A stretch of 10,526 nucleotides of DNA, taken from the NCBI GenBank assembly GCA_002423305.1, contig DIVI01000084.1, positions 17,207-27,732 of the forward strand, given 5' to 3'. Origin of the DNA: Methylococcus sp. UBA6136 (lineage in GTDB: Bacteria > Pseudomonadota > Gammaproteobacteria > Methylococcales > Methylococcaceae). The notes under the pieces were generated by a model. It saw only the letters and a program-made list of their open reading frames with translations, was not told where the DNA came from and searched no databases. Both the position numbers and the translations under genes were made by a program. This document shows positions 6,990 to 10,526 of the stretch, piece by piece. The number at the start of each line of letters is the position of its first letter. Positions within the stretch are counted from its first letter, which is position 1.

Positions 6990-7026
6990 AAGGGCGGGTG
7001 TCTTTTGAGGCCCCGCCCTTTCTTTT
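6990..7026 (+). terminator. Intrinsic terminator of the oad operon
   Basis: A perfect 9-bp GC-rich stem (AAGGGCGGG 6990-6998 with CCCGCCCTT 7012-7020, 13-nt loop) runs into TTTCTTTTT, 51 nt after the oadB stop. It is a textbook intrinsic terminator. Confidence 0.9.
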
Positions 7027-7066
7027 TGTGGCGCATCGCCGGTTTTGCCAAGTCTGCCTTTTCCTC

Positions 7067-8149
7067 ATGAAAGTGCTGCACGTCGAAGGAGGCCGAAATC
7101 TTTATGGTGGCGCCCACCAGATGTTGTTGCTGGTCGAGGGGCTCAAGGTTAGGGGGGTCCAGAATGTGGTGGCCTGCCGCACGGGGAGCGAACTGGCAGA
7201 CGCTGCCCGACCGTTTGCCGAGGTTTGCGCGATCAGGATGAATGGCGACCTCGATGTAGGCTTGATCCGCCGGCTGTACCGGATCATTCGTGAAACCCGG
7301 CCCGATATCGTGCATTTGCATAGCCGCATCGGCGCCGATGTGATGGGTGGTATCGCGGCGCGTCTGGCCGGGGTGCCCGTAGTGCATACCCGCCGGGTGG
7401 ATAACCCGGAAAGCGGCCTGGCAGTCGCCCTGAAATATCGGTTGCATGACCGGGTCATCGCGATTTCCGAAGGCATAGAGCGGGTATTGCTCAGTGAGGG
7501 ATTGCCCGCCAACAAGTTGCGCCGTGTACGGGATGCGATTGAAATCACCCCCATCGTCGAGTGTCCCGATCGGGGCTGGTTCGAGCAGGCGTTTGGATTG
7601 CAGCCCGGAACGCTCGCCCTCGGCGTGGTTGCGCAGTTGATCAAACGGAAGGGCCATCACGTCTTGCTGGAGGCGTTGCCAGAAGTGCTGGCCCGCTTTC
7701 CGCAAGTGAAGGTGCTCTTCTTTGGCAAGGGACCGCTCGAAACCGAACTGTACAACACCATTGACCGGATGGGGCTGGCTGGCCAGGTGCATCTGGCCGG
7801 GTTTCGCGACGATCTTCCTCGGGTCCTGCCGTGCCTCGATGTCTTTGTGCATCCGGCACTGCGGGAGGGGTTGGGTGTCTCGCTCCTGCAGGCTTCTTGT
7901 GGGCGACTGCCCATCGTGGCCTCCAGGGTTGGTGGTATCCCGGAGGCCGTCCGGGATGGCGAGACGGGCCTACTGGTTGAGCCGGGTAACCCGGTCGATC
8001 TCGCTCGGGCGCTGAATCTATTGCTCGGTGATGCGGCTCTGCGTCAGCGACTTGGCCAGGCGGGTCGGCAGTGGGTCGAAGAGGCTTTTTCAGCGGACCT
8101 GATGGTGGACGGCAACCTTGCGGTTTATCGCGAACTTCTGGGTGCTTGA
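7067..8149 (+). CDS. Glycosyltransferase, GT-B fold, GT4 type
   Basis: A 360-residue retaining-type glycosyltransferase, probably cytoplasmic or membrane-associated, adding a sugar to a cell-surface glycan or lipid; donor and acceptor are unknown. The N-terminal acceptor half starts MKVLHVEGGRNLYGGAHQ with the glycine-rich loop, and includes PDIVHLHSRIGADVMGGIAARLAG. The C-terminal donor half starts near 180: LGVVAQLIKRKGHHVLLEAL, FFGKGPLE, VHLAGFRDDLPRVL, then HPALREGLGVSLLQASCGRLPIVAS. The usual E-x7-E motif here reads E267-x7-Q275. I chose ATG 7067 since the upstream in-frame GTG (6998) lies in the terminator hairpin; no clear Shine-Dalgarno or promoter is seen in the 40 nt before it. Neighbours give no surface-polysaccharide cluster. 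Confidence 0.9.
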   Translation: MKVLHVEGGRNLYGGAHQMLLLVEGLKVRGVQNVVACRTGSELADAARPFAEVCAIRMNGDLDVGLIRRLYRIIRETRPDIVHLHSRIGADVMGGIAARLAGVPVVHTRRVDNPESGLAVALKYRLHDRVIAISEGIERVLLSEGLPANKLRRVRDAIEITPIVECPDRGWFEQAFGLQPGTLALGVVAQLIKRKGHHVLLEALPEVLARFPQVKVLFFGKGPLETELYNTIDRMGLAGQVHLAGFRDDLPRVLPCLDVFVHPALREGLGVSLLQASCGRLPIVASRVGGIPEAVRDGETGLLVEPGNPVDLARALNLLLGDAALRQRLGQAGRQWVEEAFSADLMVDGNLAVYRELLGA

Positions 8150-8167
8150 ATGCCCAGTCGAGTCAAC

Positions 8168-8197
8168 TTGGCCAAGGTTTTTTGTCTCAAGTATGAT
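8168..8197 (+). promoter_or_regulatory. Predicted promoter of the lipoprotein/secreted-protein pair
   Basis: TTGGCC (8168-8173) and TATGAT (8192-8197) are 18 bp apart. The -10 matches 5 of 6 and the -35 four of 6. Transcription would start near 8204, leaving a leader of about 90 nt that contains the hairpin at 8210-8265. Confidence 0.45.
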
Positions 8198-8209
8198 GCA
8201 GCGCGGGCT

Positions 8210-8265
8210 AGGCCGATGCCGTAGGTTGCGTTTGGATCAGGCTTCGCCTGGGGCCTTCGTTTTTT
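8210..8265 (+). terminator. Hairpin with T-run in the leader of the lipoprotein gene
   Basis: CAGGC-TTC-GCCTG (8238-8250) forms a tight hairpin. AGGCC (8210-8214) can pair with GGCCT (8252-8256) around it, and TTCGTTTTTT follows to 8265. It could terminate transcripts from the glycosyltransferase gene. If the predicted promoter at 8168-8197 is real, it would instead act as an attenuator in the leader. Both readings are inference. Confidence 0.45.
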
Positions 8266-8279
8266 GATATTTGTCTTCC

Positions 8280-8283
8280 GGAG
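8280..8283 (+). promoter_or_regulatory. Shine-Dalgarno of the lipoprotein gene
   Basis: GGAG eight bases before ATG 8292, only 15 nt after the leader T-run. Confidence 0.6.
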
Positions 8284-8291
8284 ATTGACGC

Positions 8292-8723
8292 ATGATCGAG
8301 ATTAAGTCTGGAAATTTCGGAGCCTGGATAGCTTCTCTGTTGATAGTGGGGATGCTGTCTGGCTGTACCCACGTCAACCCGGCCACCGGCCAATCCGAGA
8401 TTGATTATGGGGCCACGGCGGGCGTCGCGGGTGCGGCGCTGGGTGCCGCGGCGCTGGGCGTTGCACTGAGCAACAATGACGACGATCGTTACTATGGTGG
8501 CCCCGGCTACTACGGAGGTGGCGGTTATTATGGTGGCAGTCGCGGGCACAATACCTACAACAAGACCAATAACGTCTACGTCAACAACAACAAGGAGTTG
8601 AACAATCGACGCGCGGTCAACCGCACTGCGGGTACCAACCGAAATCGGACGCAGGTGAAAAAGGGCGGGATGAATCGTAGCGCCGCCAGACCGGCCAAAG
8701 GGCAGCGGGCCCGGCATCGCTAG
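8292..8723 (+). CDS. Gly/Tyr/Asn-rich lipoprotein, function unknown
   Basis: A 143-residue predicted lipoprotein. The signal sequence ends in lipobox LSGC, with acylated C25 and Thr at +2, which would favour the outer membrane by the usual sorting rule. A small-residue stretch follows (about 40-60, TAGVAGAALGAAALGVALS), like a glycine-zipper segment. Next come repeats of the YYGG type (YYGGPGYYGGGGYYGGS, about 67-83), an Asn-rich part (NKTNNVYVNNNKELNN), and a very basic tail (about 103-143) rich in Arg and Lys. Low-complexity regions of this kind occur in several cell-envelope proteins and name no single function. Good Shine-Dalgarno. It is followed 61 nt later by a secreted-protein gene in the same direction, probably co-transcribed. 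Confidence 0.8.
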   Translation: MIEIKSGNFGAWIASLLIVGMLSGCTHVNPATGQSEIDYGATAGVAGAALGAAALGVALSNNDDDRYYGGPGYYGGGGYYGGSRGHNTYNKTNNVYVNNNKELNNRRAVNRTAGTNRNRTQVKKGGMNRSAARPAKGQRARHR

Positions 8724-8784
8724 CGTATCTGAGAGACTGTTGCGTTTCTCTTCATGGCCTATGAAATCCAAATCAGGTGAATTT

Positions 8785-9303
8785 ATGTTGCGAGTTATTT
8801 TGCTTTCCTGTCTTGCCTTAACCCAGATGTCCGTCGTGGCCTGGGCAAAATCAAATAAAAACGAAGTCCCCGTGGTCAAGCCGATAGAAAACTACCGCTT
8901 TGAGACCCAGCTGGGTCGGGTCGATCAGCGAGTTATCAAGTTAGTGGGCGAGGATAAGCAAAAATCCCTGCGTCATATGGCGGAGGCGACGGTGCTATCC
9001 GATTTCTGCCCCATGGTGCAGGTGGACAAGAGCCGGTTCCAAAAGGACTTCGATGATCTGGCGACCTCCAGTACCCCGCGTAAACCGGCGGATCAGCGCG
9101 ATATCGAAAACAAGCTGATGACCTTTTTTGGCGTTTACGTCGGTCTTTTGATTGCAGAAGGCGTTGAAAGTGATGTCCAGTTTTGTGAAGTGGCCAGTCA
9201 GATTCAGAAAAACCAGGGACCGGTTAGCCACTACTGGTTAGCCGATGTCCCGACCGCGGCGGCTCCAGCGGCTCTACCGACGGCACCTGTCGCCAAGAAG
9301 TGA
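8785..9303 (+). CDS. Secreted protein with two cysteines, function unknown
   Basis: A 172-residue protein I do not recognise. The N-terminus is a signal peptide with cleavage probably after AWA (residue 21), so the mature protein is periplasmic or exported. It has a mostly charged helical body with exactly two mature cysteines, C75 (SDFCPM) and C134 (VQFCEV), which could form a disulfide, and a hydrophobic stretch MTFFGVYVGLLIA (112-124) between them. The tail is rich in Ala and Pro and ends in KK. I chose ATG 8785 because AGGTGA (8775-8780) sits just before it and the signal peptide then has normal length. ATG 8761 would add eight polar residues. It lies 61 nt after the lipoprotein gene, so a joint envelope role is possible but unproven. 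Confidence 0.75.
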   Translation: MLRVILLSCLALTQMSVVAWAKSNKNEVPVVKPIENYRFETQLGRVDQRVIKLVGEDKQKSLRHMAEATVLSDFCPMVQVDKSRFQKDFDDLATSSTPRKPADQRDIENKLMTFFGVYVGLLIAEGVESDVQFCEVASQIQKNQGPVSHYWLADVPTAAAPAALPTAPVAKK

Positions 9304-9314
9304 TTTACTTCACC

Positions 9315-9346
9315 GCCCGGCCTCTCCCATGCGGGGGAAGCCGGGC
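9315..9346. terminator. GC-rich hairpin between convergent units
   Basis: GCCCGGC (9315-9321) and GCCGGGC (9340-9346) form a perfect 7-bp stem, with further imperfect pairing (CCC with GGG) inside. It lies 12 nt after the plus-strand secreted-protein stop and faces the end of the minus-strand ABC gene. No T-run follows on either strand, so it may be a weak bidirectional terminator or an RNA 3' end protector. Confidence 0.5.
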
Positions 9347-9390
9347 GCGTGTCCCGGCAGATTCAGGCCTGGCAACATCCAAGGCTTCCG

Positions 9391-10122
9391 CTACAGCAGC
9401 GTTAGTAACTCCGTATAAGACTCGCGAAGCCGCTGCTTGAAATCTTCCAGATGCCCGGCATTCCGTTGTTCTCGCGGTGTCTCGATCGGGATGTCGGCCA
9501 GCACCCTCGCTGGCGAACTCGAGAGGAAAACCAGCCGATCGGCCAATTCAACTGCCTCAGACAGGTCGTGTGTGACGAACAGAACGGTATGCGGCCGCTC
9601 CCTCCACAGTCGGACGATCAGCTCGCGGATGCGCCGCGCAGTGGGTGGGTCTAGCGATACCAAGGGTTCGTCCATCAACAGCAGGTCGGGATTCACGGCG
9701 AATGCCCGCACCAGTGCCGCCCGCCGACTCATGCCCACCGACAGCCGCTCCGGGTAGAGCGCCTGAGCATCCTTGAGACCCACGACCTCGAAAAGATGGT
9801 CGACGTAGCCGGAATCATGGTCCGGCGGAAGGGCCAGTTCGATGTTTTCCCGCACCGTGCGCCAGGGCAGTAGTCGGGGATTCTGGAACACATAGCCGAG
9901 GCGTGGTTTTAGCCCGCAACGGATGGCCCCCGTGTAGTCCTGATCCAGTCCCGCCACCAGATTCAGCAACGTGGTCTTGCCGCAGCCTGAGGCCCCAACC
10001 AAAGCGACAAACTCACACGAGCGCACGCTGATTCGGAGGTTTTCGATGACGGGGACGCCGGATCGAGAGGGGGCCCCCTTGCGGTAATCCTTGCGAGTGA
10101 TATCGATATCCAGATGGGTCAT
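9391..10122 (-). CDS. ABC transporter ATP-binding protein, SsuB/TauB/NrtD-like
   Basis: A 243-residue cytoplasmic ATPase that powers the importer whose permease gene precedes it. Walker A is GASGCGKT (43-50), the Q-loop is YVFQNPRLLPWRT (Q80), Walker B is LLLMDEP with E152, the D-loop is SLD, and the switch is H185 in VTHD. The signature, normally LSGGxxQR, reads LSVGMSRR (127-134), so the second glycine and the Gln differ. FQNPRLLPWRTVRENI places it in the nitrate/sulfonate/taurine-type group; the substrate is not determined. I chose ATG 10122, which overlaps the permease stop as ATGA; a longer frame to 10170 would lie inside the permease gene. Confidence 0.9.
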   Translation of the reverse strand: MTHLDIDITRKDYRKGAPSRSGVPVIENLRISVRSCEFVALVGASGCGKTTLLNLVAGLDQDYTGAIRCGLKPRLGYVFQNPRLLPWRTVRENIELALPPDHDSGYVDHLFEVVGLKDAQALYPERLSVGMSRRAALVRAFAVNPDLLLMDEPLVSLDPPTARRIRELIVRLWRERPHTVLFVTHDLSEAVELADRLVFLSSSPARVLADIPIETPREQRNAGHLEDFKQRLRESYTELLTLL

Positions 10123-10526
10123 CGGCGCCACCGTTGTGCCTGACGATCGAGTGGCCGCAAAAATGCCCATTCAATCAGTTGCACCACCAGAATAAAGGCT
10201 ATCGAGTAGGCCAGAATTCCCGCTACGTCGAACATCTGGAAAAAAAGATGGAGTTGATAGCCCATGCCATCGCTACGCCCCAGCAGCTCCACCACCAGAA
10301 TGATTTTCCATATCAGGGCCAAACCGGTGCGGGCAGCGGTGAGCACGAAAGGGAATAGCTGGGGCCAGATAACATGGCGCAGGGTCTTGAGCCGGCCGAA
10401 ACCATACACTTCGGCCATTTCCAGCAGGTCCCGGTTCAGGTGTCGGGTACCCTCGCGCAGGGTCACGATCACGTTGGGTAATTTGTTGATGACCACGGCG
10501 GTAATTGCGGCGGCCTCCACCAGTCC
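10119..10526 (-). CDS. ABC transporter permease, SsuC/TauC-like (partial, N-terminus off right edge)
   Basis: The last 135 residues of an inner-membrane permease; the frame stays open to the right edge. It has the EAA-type loop that contacts the ATPase (EMAEVYGFGRLKTLRHVIWPQL, with the conserved Gly and Pro) and hydrophobic helices before and after it (VLTAARTGLALIWKIILVVELL, AGILAYSIAFILVVQLIEW). The tail is basic (DRQAQRWRR). The stop overlaps the ATPase start by ATGA, so the two are translated together. The substrate-binding protein, the usual third part, is not in the window. Family: binding-protein-dependent permeases for nitrate, sulfonate, taurine and similar; substrate unknown. Confidence 0.9.
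   Translation of the reverse strand, partial: GLVEAAAITAVVINKLPNVIVTLREGTRHLNRDLLEMAEVYGFGRLKTLRHVIWPQLFPFVLTAARTGLALIWKIILVVELLGRSDGMGYQLHLFFQMFDVAGILAYSIAFILVVQLIEWAFLRPLDRQAQRWRR

Noticed and set aside
6890..7852. 320-codon minus-strand open frame opposite the glycosyltransferase
   Set aside because: Antisense to a clear GT4 gene; it crosses the oad terminator and has no motif.
8167..8186. CTTGGCCAAG palindrome followed by T6, as a glycosyltransferase terminator
   Set aside because: The palindrome has no room for a loop beyond a 3-bp stem, so it cannot form a stable terminator; it overlaps the predicted -35 instead.
8499..8541. Short tandem repeats encoding YYGG, as a DNA repeat array or CRISPR
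   Set aside because: They are imperfect codon-level repeats within the lipoprotein reading frame, with no spacer structure.

Overview
The window looks like chromosomal DNA from a Gram-negative proteobacterium, most likely a gammaproteobacterium. It carries a complete Na+-pumping oxaloacetate decarboxylase operon, a NarL-type two-component cluster, periplasmic and lipoprotein genes, and GC-rich codon use. The genus cannot be fixed from the sequence alone. I see no insertion sequence, integrase, CRISPR array, tRNA or rRNA.

Left part (1-3258, minus strand): a signalling cluster transcribed right to left. It starts at a predicted sigma70-like promoter (3230-3258). The order is a secreted two-PepSY-domain protein, a HisKA_3-type sensor kinase with a periplasmic sensor region, a NarL-type response regulator whose start overlaps the kinase stop (ATGA), and a second closely related response regulator cut off by the left edge. 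The likely logic is a periplasmic PepSY protein and a membrane kinase serving two paralogous regulators. A GGAA-N3-TTCC element occurs both upstream of the predicted promoter and in the gap between the two regulator genes.

Middle (3259-7026): an intergenic stretch with at most one doubtful small membrane ORF, then oadG-oadA-oadB on the plus strand. The operon has a predicted promoter (3634-3662) and a strong intrinsic terminator (6990-7026). Together the three encode a biotin-dependent decarboxylase that turns oxaloacetate into pyruvate and CO2 and exports Na+. OadA keeps the biotin lysine, but Gln stands where I expect one metal-ligand His.

Right part (7067-10526): a GT4-type glycosyltransferase (plus); a Gly/Tyr/Asn-rich lipoprotein and an unrecognised secreted two-cysteine protein (plus, likely co-transcribed from a predicted promoter with a hairpin/T-run leader); then, convergent on the minus strand, the ATPase and the C-terminal half of the permease of an SsuBC/TauBC-type ABC importer that continues off the right edge. 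A GC-rich hairpin lies between the convergent units.

No clearly new system is visible. The most interesting items are the one-kinase/two-regulator PepSY cluster with its repeated element, the OadA ligand substitution, the structured leader of the lipoprotein gene, and the uncharacterised lipoprotein/secreted-protein pair.
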